Positions 1-10,604 of a stretch of 64,000 bases of DNA are shown piece by piece. Both the position numbers and the translations under genes were made by a program. The stretch covers positions 97,873,068 through 97,937,067 of the forward strand of contig OX578152.1 in NCBI GenBank assembly GCA_951213105.1, in the 5' to 3' direction. The DNA is from Amaurobius ferox (taxonomy: Eukaryota; Arthropoda; Arachnida; Araneae; Amaurobiidae). The number at the start of each line of letters is the position of its first letter. The first letter of the stretch is position 1. Below the pieces are notes generated by a model. It searched no databases and was not told the origin of the DNA. It saw only the letters and a program-made list of their open reading frames with translations.

Positions 1-1
1 G

Positions 2-394
2 CCAAGATATATGTCTAACATACTGTATGATCTAATGTTTGGAAGACCATGTAATTCTCCTTCATCGCCTGATAAATATGTGCAAGATCTGCAGGCACAA
101 TTGGAGGAGGTTCATCGTTATGCTCACGAGAGGTTCAACATTGCTACCGATAGAATGAAGACATGGTACGATACCAAAGCTAATGAAGGATGATTCCATA
201 AAGGTGGCAAAGTGTGGCTTTTCAACCCTCAGTGACAACCAGGATTTTTGCTGAAACTACAGCACAACTGTGAAGGACCCTACGTCATAAAGAAAAGAAT
301 AAACAGTGTTGTTTATCGAATTCAGAAATCGTTTTCAACCAAGCTGAAAGTTGTCCATATCGACAGATTAGCCCCATACTTTAGCCCACTGTAG
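2..394 (+). pseudogene. Ty3/gypsy integrase C-terminal end, broken
   Basis: The frame reads through the window edge into the C-terminal part of a retrotransposon integrase. It has an LMFGR-P motif, typical of the end of the integrase core, then a helical stretch, then a GPY/F-type module (KVWLFNP, CEGPYVIKKR, VYRIQ, HIDRLAPY) ending at a TAG at 392-394. Two in-frame TGA codons (191-193 and 233-235) break the frame, so this is a dead copy. In living elements this domain joins retrotransposon DNA to the chromosome. The 5' part lies outside the window. I did not find a following LTR with confidence. The family call is from motifs only; an exact clade is not claimed. Confidence 0.8.
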
Positions 395-1589
395 GTTGCT
401 ACTGCCCAGAAAGTGCAGTTTTACAAACATGTAAAATTCTCCTATGTTCAACTCTTTCAAAGACCAGATGGAAAAGACACCTGTACAGTCATCCTCTCCT
501 ATGACATGAATTTAGGACTGCCATATGCCGAAGTTTGAAGAAGGATTGCTAGATGTGACAATTCATCTCCAATTTGGCAACTTTTCGAAGGTTAAACACC
601 TCGAAATAACCAACATTCTACAAGATATTAAAGATTTCCAGAAGTTTCTGTAGAGAGTCTATGAAAGGAATCATCACTCAGAGAGTAGTTGATGTTATAT
701 GGGTTACATTGAACTGTGATATTGTGTGTGATACACATTCAAAATGAACTACAATTTCAAAATCATCTAGCCATTATGAAAACATCAACTAGCTTGTGAT
801 GAATGAAGTTTATATTTTTACACTCATAAACAATTCAAGTATCAAAATTGAATTAAAAAAGATAAATATTTACAGCATATGAATGTATACTTTATTTACA
901 GCATATGAACTGTTCTTGACCATATTTCCGTGTTTAAAGGATGTTCAGAAGGTAATGATTATCTAACATAATGGCAGCACGTTGAAAAGGTTATCTAGCC
1001 AAGCATTAACAATGAATTAGATTTACTCATGAGTATCCACCACTGTTACTCATCTTATTCTAAGGATTAAATATTAAACTGCATTAAAGTATTTTAACAA
1101 GATTCTTGCACAAAAAATTACTTTTTTACAACATAGAACAGTATTTCAACTTTCTGATGATAAAAATAATTTTAAGGAAATCGCAAGGGTGTGCCCATGT
1201 CAGCAAGGTGTTGCTCTTAAACAGTAATCTTAAAATGGGTTGGGAAATCATAATGAAAGATTTTAACATAAGTGCAAATAAAAGAGTAATAGGAGTGCTC
1301 ATGGATTTGAATTAAGACAAATTTCAATTCAAGGTCCCTCGTATTGATATGTAGGTTAAAGTGAAACAACAATACATAACATTGCAATATTAGCATTTTT
1401 GCCCTGAAAAGCACGATTCCAAATGCAGGTCCACACATGCTACTGGGAACCCGTGAATCATGATGTACTATGTGAATGAGAGATGTGGATGGCTGGAATA
1501 AGTGGAAAACAATCTTTTCCAAGATCTCTGAAATTCAATTACCTAATATGCAATAGAAATACAGAAAACACTCGATTGCAGTTGATTTT
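395..1589. other. Non-coding stretch, nothing recognised
   Basis: AT-rich sequence between the gypsy remnant and the shared zinc-finger 3' flank. Only short open frames without recognisable motifs are present. It may include the LTR of the upstream element, but no second LTR copy is available for comparison. Confidence 0.5.
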
Positions 1590-2290
1590 CAGTTTCATTA
1601 ACATTTTTTTTTCGTAATTCAAAGGGCACATTTCGTTCTCTGTTTATTTTATAAAGGGGGATTTAAAACCATTATGAGCATTTCGCAAATGCTATGGGAT
1701 ACACTATATTCCATAAAGTAATCTAAGATTATGCTATATATATTTAGTAAATGCACCAATTTTGAAAATTCATATGCTTTACTTGAAAATAACAAAGATT
1801 CAAAATAATTTTCTTTAAATATTTAAAGTCAAATGTCATTGGTGACTTTGAGAATGAAAAACTCCTTTTTTAAAATTTTCACATCAAACTAATGTCACAA
1901 AGAAAAAATATTTTAAAATAACAGAAATTCCATGTTTCTAGCTATAATAGGTGATGAAATATGACTTTTTGAAATTTAGTCTTGAACAAAATTTTGCAAT
2001 TTGATATTTAGCAGATTTTAGTAGAATATAAATATCAAATTTTGCATTTTGATATTTATGTTCTGCTAAATACCTGAAACCACCATACCAATTAAAATAA
2101 ATGAAGTATCAGGTTAAAAGTGTACATTTTATTAGAAGAAATAGCAGGATAATGGGTGAATAATATTAACTATAATATTCTCCCACTTATTGTTCTTTTT
2201 TTCCACTGAAAAAAAAAAAAAAAAAGGAGGACATTTCAATTTTTAGCAATGTATTTTTCAGAAGAAATTATTGATTTGCAGTTGAGTGGT
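1590..2290 (-). repeat. 3' flank of ZNF-A, duplicated beside ZNF-B
   Basis: This block matches, in the same orientation, two separated blocks near ZNF-B. 1650-2000 corresponds to 27250-27600 (shared words such as TTCCATAAAGTA, GTGACYTTGAGAATGAAAAA and GATGAAATATGA-like text). 2040-2290 corresponds to 30525-30770 (ACCAATTAAAA, CATTTTATTA, AATGTATTTTTCA). The block is therefore part of a segmental duplication that includes the zinc-finger gene. The ZNF-B copy is interrupted by a large palindrome, and this copy is not. Confidence 0.7.
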
Positions 2291-2339
2291 GAGAGTTGAT
2301 GGAAAGATGACTGAAAATATTTCAAACTTTAGTACTCAT

Positions 2340-2545
2340 CTTAAATATTCCATAAAAGCACAAAACTTTTCATAAAAACACTTTTCAGCTGATGTGTAAA
2401 CAAATGCCGACTCAAACTTGATTTCCCACTAAATGTTTTCAAACATATTTTTCACAAAGATCGTTCACACTAGTCTGTGTTAAAAACTCTTGATCACAAT
2501 TTCTTTTTTCATGAAAATGATTTCTGACATATTTCATATATAAAC
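2340..2545 (-). pseudogene. Decayed C2H2 fingers downstream of ZNF-A
   Basis: Directly after the ZNF-A stop codon the finger repeat pattern continues in shifted frames. A piece reads like FICEICQKSFS at about 2500-2545, followed by more degraded repeats containing the GTGTAAACAAATG-type linker text on the plus strand. The ancestral protein was probably longer at its C terminus and lost this part by frameshifts. Confidence 0.6.
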
Positions 2546-3970
2546 TTACATGCCAGTATGCGTAAAGATATGTTTATTGCAACTTATTTTACTAGAAAAT
2601 GATTTATGACATATTTCACATACAAAAGGTTTCTTACCAGAATGTGTACGCAAATGACGATTATAAGACATTTTTCGAGTAAAACATTTTTGACACATTT
2701 CGCATACAAATGGTTTCTCACCAGTATGTGTAAGAAAATGTCTATTGCAAGAAATTTTATCAGAAAATGATTTTTGACATATTTCACATACAAATGGTTT
2801 TTCACCAGTATGTGTACGTAAATGGCAAAATAAACTATTTCTCCAAGTAAATGATTTCTGACATATTTCACATATAAATAGTTTGTCACCAGTATGTGTA
2901 AGCAAATGACTATCCAAATATGATTTCCTAACAAATGATTTCTGACATATTTCACATATAAATGGTTTATTACCACTATGTGTAAACAAATGACGCTCAC
3001 AAGATGCTTTTAGAGTAAAAGATTTTTGACATATTTCACATACAAATAGTTTCTCGCTAGTATGTGTAAGAAAATGCCGATTGCAAGATGTTTTTTCAGA
3101 AAATGATTTTTGACATATTTCACATACAAATGGTTTTTCACCAGTATGTGTACGTAAATGGCAAGATAAACTTGATTTAGAAGTAAACGATTTCTGACAG
3201 ATTTCACATAAAAATAGTTTGTCAACCTCACCTGTATGTGTAAACAAATGGATATCCAAACTTGATTTCCTAGCAAATGATTTCTGACATATTTCACATA
3301 CAAATTGTTTTGTAGCTGTATGTCTATGCCGTAAATGCTGGTCACAACATATTTTCGAAGAAAATGGTTTCTGACATATTTCACATACAAAAGGTTTCTC
3401 ACCAGTATGTGTACGCAAATGACGCTTACAAGATGTTTTTTGAGTAAAAGATTTTTTACATATTTTGCATTCAAATGGTTTCTCGCCAGTATGTGTAAGA
3501 AAATGTCGATTGCAAGATGTTTTTTCAGAAAATGATTTCCGACATATTTCACATACAAATGGTTTTTCACCAGTATGTGTACGTAAATGGCAAGATAAAC
3601 GATTTTTCCTAGTAAATGATTTCTGACAGATTTCACATGAAAACAGTTTGTCACCTGTATGTATTAGCAAATGGCTATCCAAACTTGATTTCCTAGTAAA
3701 TGATTTCTGACATATTTCACACATAAATGGTTTCTCACCAGTATGTGTAATAGAATGTCGATATAAACAACTTTTCTTGGTAAATGATTTATGACATATT
3801 TCACATACAAATGATTTCTTAGCAGTATGTGTACGCAAATGACAATATAATTTTTTTTTGTCAGTGAATGATTTTTGACATATTTCACACAGAAATGGTT
3901 TTTCACCAATATGTGTAAGCACACGTTCTGAACTTTTCTTAGAACAAATTATTTTTGACATGTTTGACAT
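2546..3970 (-). CDS. Poly-C2H2 zinc-finger protein, 16 fingers (ZNF-A)
   Basis: A 474-residue protein made almost only of C2H2 fingers. I count 16, each close to F-x-CEIC-QKSF-x5-L/C-x2-H-x3-H with TGEKPF linkers. Such proteins normally bind DNA in the nucleus. There is no visible KRAB, BTB, ZAD or other effector domain. The fingers show a higher-order pattern: fingers 3-7, 8-11 and 12-16 look like diverged copies of one block (order LDSH, LSCH, CNRH, then CKRH/CERH/YNRH). Several fingers (for example 5, 6, 10, 11, 14 and 16) carry Cys in place of the usual Leu of the helix. Finger 7 has an extra residue before its last His. The start begins MSNMSKII; ZNF-B also starts with MSKII at the same place, inside what was once a further finger, so this start is plausible. 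An upstream exon with an effector domain is possible but not seen. Target unknown. Confidence 0.9.
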   Translation of the reverse strand: MSNMSKIICSKKSSERVLTHIGEKPFLCEICQKSFTDKKKLYCHLRTHTAKKSFVCEICHKSFTKKSCLYRHSITHTGEKPFMCEICQKSFTRKSSLDSHLLIHTGDKLFSCEICQKSFTRKNRLSCHLRTHTGEKPFVCEICRKSFSEKTSCNRHFLTHTGEKPFECKICKKSFTQKTSCKRHLRTHTGEKPFVCEICQKPFSSKICCDQHLRHRHTATKQFVCEICQKSFARKSSLDIHLFTHTGEVDKLFLCEICQKSFTSKSSLSCHLRTHTGEKPFVCEICQKSFSEKTSCNRHFLTHTSEKLFVCEICQKSFTLKASCERHLFTHSGNKPFICEICQKSFVRKSYLDSHLLTHTGDKLFICEICQKSFTWRNSLFCHLRTHTGEKPFVCEICQKSFSDKISCNRHFLTHTGEKPFVCEMCQKCFTRKMSYNRHLRTHSGKKPFVCEICHKSFSSKISCNKHIFTHTGM

Positions 3971-4260
3971 ACAAATGGCTTCCTTCTAGTAAGTGTAAGT
4001 AAATGTTGATCTAAATTTATTCTCTAAATAAATTATTGTTAACATATTTCACATAAAAATGGTTTCTCTTTAAATTGCATAGGTAAATGTTGATGGTAAA
4101 TTTTTGTAGCAAATAATTTCTGGCATAAATATTAAATGTTTCTAAGCAGTGTGCAAAATGTTGTGAATTACAAAACTTTTCTGATACATTTCACACACAA
4201 GTTTAATAAATAAATCTCATGCAAATGATTTCTCCCTTTTTTTTCAGTATGAATAAGAAT
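3971..4260 (-). pseudogene. Decayed C2H2 fingers upstream of ZNF-A start
   Basis: Minus-strand sequence 5' of the ATG keeps the finger repeat rhythm (CATATTTCACATAAAAATGG-like text and AAATGTTGATCTAAATT-like helix text on the plus strand). It is broken by stops and frameshifts. ZNF-B and ZNF-C have equivalent decayed fingers at about 35000-35120 and 52824-52960. The N-terminal fingers of the ancestral gene have therefore eroded in all three copies. Confidence 0.6.
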
Positions 4261-4930
4261 GTAATGCGATAGTGACTCTTCCTATGCAAACATGTAACTG
4301 AAAAAATTATAAAATGTTATAATTATGAATAATCAACTTTTGACATTCAAATAAAAACATGTAATTGTAAAATAATTATAATGCAACAAAGTTTTATTTA
4401 ACACTGTAAATTCTGCTGATGAAATGTCGCGCTTACTTATCTTGATCAAATGCTAGCTTTAGTATTTAACTGATAAATTATGCTGGTGAAACACCGTGTA
4501 TCAAATGAAGTAAAAGGCAGTCGAATGTCAACGACTATAACAGTTGTTTCAAATTATGAACCATTTACAAAAATCGATCCTCACAATTCTTGAACCTCAT
4601 AAAACTATAAAAACAGTAGGAGGGCAATGGCAAAATTTATGAATTATATGATACAAACAAAAACATCAAGGATGCAAAGAATGTTCATGAAAAACTTTCT
4701 CTATGAACACACTCTTCTAGCATTCACATTAAAACTTTATATCACTTTGCCGTCCTTGGACCATAAAATTTCGATATTTTGAATGCTCCAAATTAAATCA
4801 ATATATTTGCTGACTATTGGCACAGAAGTTTGTTTGCAAAATTTACGACGCGTTAGAGACAGAGGCCGATATTTTCTTATAGCAAGCAACCCCACCTATA
4901 TATTTCGCCGATAACAAAGAAAATGTCACA
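4261..4930 (-). promoter_or_regulatory. 5' flank shared by the three zinc-finger genes
   Basis: Sequence upstream of ZNF-A that is recognisably the same as 35121-35650 (ZNF-B) and 52961-53640 (ZNF-C). Shared words include ACTGATAAATTATG, CCTCATAAAACTA-like text, AAAGAATGTTCATSAAAAACTTTC, ACCAYAAAAT-GATATTTT and TATATTTGCTGAC. Conservation next to the start in three copies suggests 5' UTR, intron or promoter sequence. Similarity fades at about 4850-4900. No defined transcription start is claimed. Confidence 0.5.
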
Positions 4931-5334
4931 TGACATCAGAATTGACCTCTGATTGGAGGGAGAGGCCACTCTCTCTACCGGCTCTAGCAAAATTTGAGTT
5001 ATCACTTAAAAAAGAACGATTCATAAATGAATCTTTCACTTCTGTACTCAATGTGCTAAAGAGAAAAGCAGCAGCTTCCAATCAGAGGTCGAGAGAGAGC
5101 ATCACTAGAGAAATTGAAGACATATCGGGGTGGGTTCATGGAGCGCCTAGGCAAAAATTGCCTGTATCTCCAGGGTGTGTATGAGTAGCTGAAATTATAC
5201 ATTAATTGAATTGCTCCAAGAGAGGGAGGGTGGGACTAAACAAGGGTGAAAATAGGAAAATGCATGGTAAAGTGAAAAGCATAAGTCTCTTTCTCTCAGC
5301 AAAAAAAAAGGGGGCCACACTTTTTTTTTTTCGC
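4931..5334. other. Non-coding stretch with inverted CCAAT-containing 14-mer
   Basis: GACCTCTGATTGGA at 4944-4957 is repeated inverted at 5077-5090 as TCCAATCAGAGGTC, so both arms contain a CCAAT/ATTGG box. An 84-codon open frame spans the stretch (4930-5184). It shows no family motif and reads across the inverted repeat, so I do not call it a gene. The location upstream of ZNF-A makes a regulatory role possible but unproven. Confidence 0.35.
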
Positions 5335-6880
5335 CCTCCGGCTTCATGAATTTTCAGAACTTCTTTTGTTATTGTGTCTTTTCAACAATCTGAGTCCTTC
5401 CAGGGAGTTATAACAGTAATATTTATTACGTTAATTTTCAAAAGAGTTAGCCATTGCTAAAATAAACTTGTAAGTCTGACAGTAATTCGAAGTCTGACTT
5501 TTGATTTTGAGTTTTGATGTTAGAGGTGTTTAAAGTTAAAAGTTTATTGTTAATAAGTTTGAAAAGTTCAAGATTAAATGAATAGTTAAGAGTTTATATG
5601 GAAAGTTTAAAGTTATTGAGTTTAAATTAAAGCATGATAGAGGCTCTTGGTCTCTTGCGGTACTTCCATTGGTGGGGGTCGTAATCCGGCAAGTTACAAA
5701 TTTCCTCGTTTGGGATTTTATTAAGATTAGCGTAGAATTTTTGGGCAAGTTTGCCAATGTATTTATTAATTTTGTCTATGCCGAAATCTCTGCGAATGAC
5801 ATCATTCTTGAGGAAGAGAGGGGCTTTTCTTATTATTCGTAAAGTTTTGTTTTGAGTTATTTGGAGCTTTTTTAGGTATCTTTTTTCTGCATAACCCCAG
5901 ACCGGAGCACCGTAAAGGAGGATAGGCCTAAGGACCGTCTTGTATAATAAAACTTTGTTTTGGAAGCTTGCATTTGAGGAGTGGAGAATGGAGGATAGTA
6001 ATTTCCAGGCCATATGAAATTTTTTAATTGTATTTAATATATGTGGATTCCATGAGAGCTTTGAGTCAAAGGTGACTCCAAGGTACTTGGCCGTTTCTAC
6101 GTAGGGAATATCTTTCTTGTTAATTTGGATGCACTTCGGTTTTGTTTTCTTTCGTATTTTAGAAAATATTATGCATTTGGTTTTATTTTCATTTATTTTA
6201 ATTTTCCAATTCCGGAACCAAGTGGAAATTATGTTTATGGTTTTGCAATCTGGAGCGAATTACGTATTTTTTGGAGCTACTAGTGTAAAGAGCTGTGTCG
6301 TCCGCGTACATGGCAATGTAAGTGTGTGGTGCGCGGGGGATGTCATTTATGTAGAGATTAAAAAGGGTCGGGGCCAATTGCGAGCCTTGTGGGACCCCGG
6401 ACCTAAGAGGTTTGTGATTGGAGTAGGTGGGATTGTAGCGGACGGTAAAAGATCTATTTCGAAGGAGTTTATAAGATGTATTAGTGAGTCTGGTATATTA
6501 AGCTGAATCATTTTGTATATTAAAGCATCATACCACACTTTATCAAACGCCTTCGAAATGTCAATAAGTAGAAATCCTGTTGAGAGGCCGATTTCTAATC
6601 CTTCGGATATGAATTCGGCGACTCTCAACAGTTGGTGTGTTGTGGAGTGAAGAGGGCGAAAGCCGAATTGTTCGGGTTTGATTATGTTGTGAAGTTCAAT
6701 AAAATTTTTAAGCCGCGTGTGAATAATTCGCTCCGCAAGTTTGCTTAAGGAATTTAGCAGGCTAATAGGTCTGAAATTTTGAGGGCTGGTGGAGTCTTCG
6801 CCTGGTTTCGGAATACCGATTATGATTGCTGTTTTCCAATTGGAGAGGAAGTGATGAAATTTGAGCATGGCATTGCCCTG
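5335..6880 (-). pseudogene. Old Jockey retroposon: RT and 3' part of ORF2
   Basis: The minus strand encodes a non-LTR reverse transcriptase of the Jockey clade. The fragment at 6880-6480 carries NWKTAIIIGIPKPGED, FRPISLL, FGFRPLHSTTHQLL and ISKAFDKVW. After a frameshift near 6460 come VPQGS and MYADDTAL, the catalytic YADD box. 6013-5627 gives the thumb/C-terminal part (YGAPVWGYA, RIIRKAP, RKRP). Several frameshifts make it non-functional. A 3' UTR of about 290 bp ends at a T-rich stretch on the plus strand near 5321-5335, which would be the A-rich 3' end of the element. The endonuclease half of the same element lies at 10605-11360, beyond an inserted younger Jockey. A further piece of about 600 nt between the two halves appears to be missing. 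Confidence 0.85.
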
Positions 6881-6883
6881 AAA

Positions 6884-7608
6884 AATTGTAATGGAGACCA
6901 CCCGGCGAACTACAGGCAATGCCCGAAGAACCCCTGGAACCCCCTTGGAGACAAAAGGCCCTCGGACTAAACCCCCAGGCACCCCCTCAGGGCTCCTCGC
7001 ACACTGTGACACAGCAAAATAGATACCAATCTTCAGCACCCACCAGATCGGTGCAAGAGCAGGCCCCCAAACCTTCGTCTTCCAGAGAATTGACTCCGGA
7101 AGAAGTAAAACTGGCTACTACAGCCATTATAAAGAGAAAGGAAGCCGAAAAAGCCAGACAGGCAAGACAGGCGGAACTAGAAGCTAAAATTGTAAATCAA
7201 TATGCTAAATCAAAAGAAGAAATCAAAACACGTGAAGCCAAAACTAAACGAGTCAGAGAGGAAGAGCTCGCGCAAACCCAGCTGTTAGAAAAAACGGTTG
7301 AAAAAAGGCAAAAAACTACTGAGGTCCAAAAGGATACTCACAAAAATGACCAAACCGCGGTTGAGGCTGAGGATATGGAAGCTGAGACTGAACCTGCTGG
7401 TAAAACCAATGATGAAAAGATGGATGAAATCCTCAACCTCATTAGAGGGTTTATCACCATGTTCGACCTAGATGCAATAAAACACCTGTTGATGCAGTTC
7501 GCAGAGCTAATACAAAAAAAGAGTGACCCAATGCAAATGGTCTTTGAGGCTTTTAAATTAATCGCGGATTTTAAAAATAACAGTGAGAATCAAACCCGCC
7601 ATGGCTAG
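6884..7608 (+). pseudogene. Jockey copy 1 ORF1 (Gag-like) C-terminal part
   Basis: Starts inside the nucleic-acid-binding CCHC region (NCNGDHPANYRQCPKN) in one frame. The rest (from about 6919, QAPPQGSSH onwards) is in the -1 frame and runs to the TAG at 7606-7608. That part is a charged, helical and probably coiled-coil stretch (EAEKARQARQAELEAKI, TKRVREEELAQTQ) ending in a conserved module, LIRGFITMFDLDAIKHLL-like, that is also present in copy 2. Gag-like ORF1 proteins bind element RNA. The same frame change occurs at the same place in copy 2. The stop overlaps the ORF2 start (ATGGCTAG, 7601-7608). Confidence 0.75.
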
Positions 7609-10288
7609 GTCCCAAAAAGAAAGCTTTAAAATAATATTTTGGAATGCGAACGGCATATCTCCAAGAATAAATGAACTTAGGAGCTACGTAAATGAAAATG
7701 ATGTAGATGCCCTGTTAATTCAGGAAACTAAAGTTAGAGAAAATAAAAAACTAAATATAGCAAACTATATTGGCTATCACAATCTAAGCTCAAATACAAC
7801 TGCTAGAAACCCCCATGGAGGAACAGCAATATATATCAAAAGAAATATTCCCCACGAGGAAATAAACAACATAAATCTTCAAGGAGTAGAAAATACTAGC
7901 ATAAAAATTAAAATAAATAACGTAAACCCATTTATCCTTACTTCAATATATGTCAAAAACATGAGTGGTATAAATGTAGCTGCGCAGCTGGAACTGCTTT
8001 TCTCGCGATATCCAAACACAATACTCGCGGGCGACTTCAATGCACACCACCGAGCGTGGGGCAGCAGGAGAGCCAACATACGCGGTACACAGATACAGAG
8101 ATTACTGAACACAACAAACACCAACATCATTGCACCGTCGAGACCAACCTGCTTCTCAGGTGCCAACGGCTCATTCATAGACTTTGTCCTAACGAGAAAC
8201 ATAGAATACGCTCACACTATCGATACCCTAGATGAATTCGACTCGGATCATTTACCGGTATTGGTGACATTCGATCTGAACACTCCCCTTCCAGCCTCTC
8301 TGGGACAAGAGAGGGTGAACTGGAACGTTTTCAAAAGAGCACTTTTTGAGCCGCACTTGGCAGTACCCAACATTATGAGCACGGCGGATATTGACTCTGC
8401 CACACACACACTCACAACAGAAATCAAGAGAGCTATTGCCTCTGCCACAACACATCGTGAGTCACCAAAAATGCCCACACTTTTCCACCATGTCAAACAA
8501 TTAGTTAGGCAAAGGAACAGAATGCGTAAGACATGGCAGGCTAATAGAGACCCTACCCTCAAAAGGGAGCTTAACAGACTCACGTGGAAAGTCAGGGATA
8601 AAATTGTCGCAGAAAAGCAGCAACAGTATAAAGAGTTGATTGAATCCCTTAGCCCAGAAGACGTATCGCTCTGGCAATTTGCTAAAAGACTCAGAAAACC
8701 TCAAATTAAACTCCCGCCACTAATAGATGGCGTTAAAATCGCGTACTCAGACGAAGAAAAAGCAGAGGCGCTTGCTAGGCATTACGAAAAGCAATTTGAA
8801 CTAAACCACGATCTAATGTGTCAGGACACCCTAAGAATGGTTAGGCAAACTCTAAACAACTTCAGGAACTCCCCGGTCACGGCTGAAATTAACCCAGCCA
8901 CCCCACAAGGGATAATTGATATAATCAAAAACCTTAAAAACCGTAAAAGCCCAGGGCACGACAAAATCAGGAATATTGCGGTCAAAAACCTACCCTTAAA
9001 TATAATATTTTACTTGACCACCCTAATAAACAAAATACTAAAACTAAATTATTTTCCCAAAGAATGGAAGGAAGCGATAATTATAGCGATCCATAAGCAA
9101 GGTGAGGATGCCACAATTCCAGCCAACTACAGACCAATCAGCTTACTACCGACACTTAGTAAAATTACTGAGAAAATAATTCTTAATAGACTGAACACGC
9201 ACCTTAGTGAGAATGATATTATGATTCCGGAGCAGTTTGGATTTCGGCCAAAACACTCCACCACTCATCAATTGCTGAGAGTGGTAGAGTACATATCTTC
9301 TGGACTTAATAGTAAGACACCCACAGCTGCGATTTTTCTTGACATACAAAAAGCATTTGATAAAGTGTGGCACTGTGGATTAGCATACAAATTGATCACT
9401 CTAAAAGTCCCTGACGCACTTGTCAAACTTTTAATCTCATACCTAAATAACAGACACTTCCAAGTTAGAGTAAAAGATAACTTGTCTACACCCAAGCTCA
9501 TTAAAAGTAGTGTACCGCAGGGATCCATCCTGGGCCCGACACTCTTTAACATATATCTAAATGACATCCCCAGGACCCTAGACACGGAGCTGGCACTCTA
9601 TGCAGACGACAGTGCGATACTTGCAAAACATCCTTACGTCTCAGTAATGCACAGACAGCTACAACAACACTTAGACATACTCCAAACATGGCTTGAAAAA
9701 TGGCGAATAAAATTAAACCCCAATAAATGTCATTGGATTTATTTCTCTAGAAAACGTAAACCTCCGCCGCCTCTGTACATAAACAACCATGCCCTAAAAG
9801 CGGAAAAATCTACTAAATACCTAGGTGTAACGATAGATTCCCACCTAACCTGGAAACAGCACGTAACGAACTTAATCAAAAAAGCGTATATGGCCACAGA
9901 AGCCTTATACCCAATGATAGGAAACGGAAATCTAAGTTATCAAAATAAACTCCTAATTTATAAATCGGTCATCCGCCCGGGAATGCTGTATGCAGCACCC
10001 GTATGGGGATATGCCTGTAAAACTACTATAGACTTACTAGAGGCAAAACAAAAAAAACCCCTAAGGATTATAAGGAAAGCTCCTAGATACTTAAGAAACT
10101 CGGTAATTAGGAAAGACTTCAAGATAAAAACTGTTAGAGCCCAAATTTAAAAGCTAGCGCTTAAATTCTATAAAAATCTGCCATCTGTTCCAAATGAACT
10201 ACTATTCAATCTGCATGACTATGATCATCGCAAAGCCAAATCACGTAAGAGACCCCGCGCGGTACTTAATATTGAAAATCGGAATTAG
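7601..10288 (+). pseudogene. Jockey copy 1 ORF2: endonuclease plus reverse transcriptase
   Basis: The ATG at 7601 (MARSQKES) is chosen because it overlaps the ORF1 stop and is conserved in copy 2; an upstream GTG in frame is less likely. The order is an APE-type endonuclease (FWNANGI, LIQETKV, GGTAIYIK, ILAGDFNAHHRAWG, FDSDHLPVL) and then reverse transcriptase (PGHDKI, YRPISLLPTLSK, FGFRPKHSTTHQLL, DIQKAFDKVWH, VPQGSILGPTLFNIYLND, LYADDSAIL, KYLGVTID) with a C-terminal tail. A single base change makes a TAA at 10148-10150; the tail copy at 12499-13331 has AAA there. After this stop the frame continues cleanly to the normal TAG at 10286-10288. So this is an almost intact 895-codon ORF with one nonsense mutation, near the family's usual length of about 900 residues. 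Confidence 0.9.
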
Positions 10289-10566
10289 GTAAGTCCCAAC
10301 TTAAATAGTTGATATTAAATTAAAACTCGATCAATGTTTTCTAAAAAATATTCTTAAACCTTAAACTGCCAAATTGATAGGAAATCCTTGGAACTGCATC
10401 AACTCCCCAAAATTACTCAAACTCTAAATGTGCAACAAACTGCCACACTAGGAGCTAAGTCAAATAATAAAAACAGTAAATCAAAAACCTCGAACCTCCA
10501 ACTATGGGCAAATGAAATAATGTCACAGTATGAAGATAAGAACCACACCTAGAGATTGGAGATTAA

Positions 10567-10581
10567 AGGCGCTTCGCGTCT
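10567..10581 (+). other. Stem-loop near the 3' end of Jockey copy 1
   Basis: AGGCGCTTCGCGTCT folds into a six-pair stem closed over TTC, with one G-U pair. The homologous place in the second copy (13287-13301) reads AGGCGCTTCGCGCCT, with the stem fully Watson-Crick. A 3' hairpin in an element without a clear poly-A tail could be what the reverse transcriptase recognises. That role is inference. Confidence 0.5.
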
Positions 10582-10604
10582 GGTGCTCTTTTCTGGACGA
10601 AACC

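Larger units (their letters stand above)
6881..10604 (+). mobile_element. Jockey-clade non-LTR retroposon, 5'-truncated (copy 1)
   Basis: A plus-strand retroposon inserted into the minus-strand Jockey. It begins at the ORF1 zinc-knuckle region (first base shared with copy 2 is about 6881-6883), runs through ORF1 and ORF2, and ends with a ~310-bp 3' UTR just after the hairpin at 10567-10581. 5' truncation is the usual result of target-primed reverse transcription. The 3' boundary is approximate (10580-10605) because only one other copy's 3' end (12499-13331) is available. I could not find a clear target-site duplication. Confidence 0.85.

Noticed and set aside
2584..3924. Several minus-strand open frames with repeated VKYVRNHLLG-type text over ZNF-A, and the same over ZNF-B and ZNF-C
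   Set aside because: They are out-of-frame readings of the C2H2 repeats; the repeat keeps all frames open. The frame with CxxC...HxxxH is the real one.
4930..5184. 84-codon open frame upstream of ZNF-A
   Set aside because: No recognisable motif, overlaps an inverted repeat, and has no support as an exon.
6117..6506. 129-codon plus-strand open frame
   Set aside because: Antisense to the old Jockey RT on the minus strand; no motif of its own.
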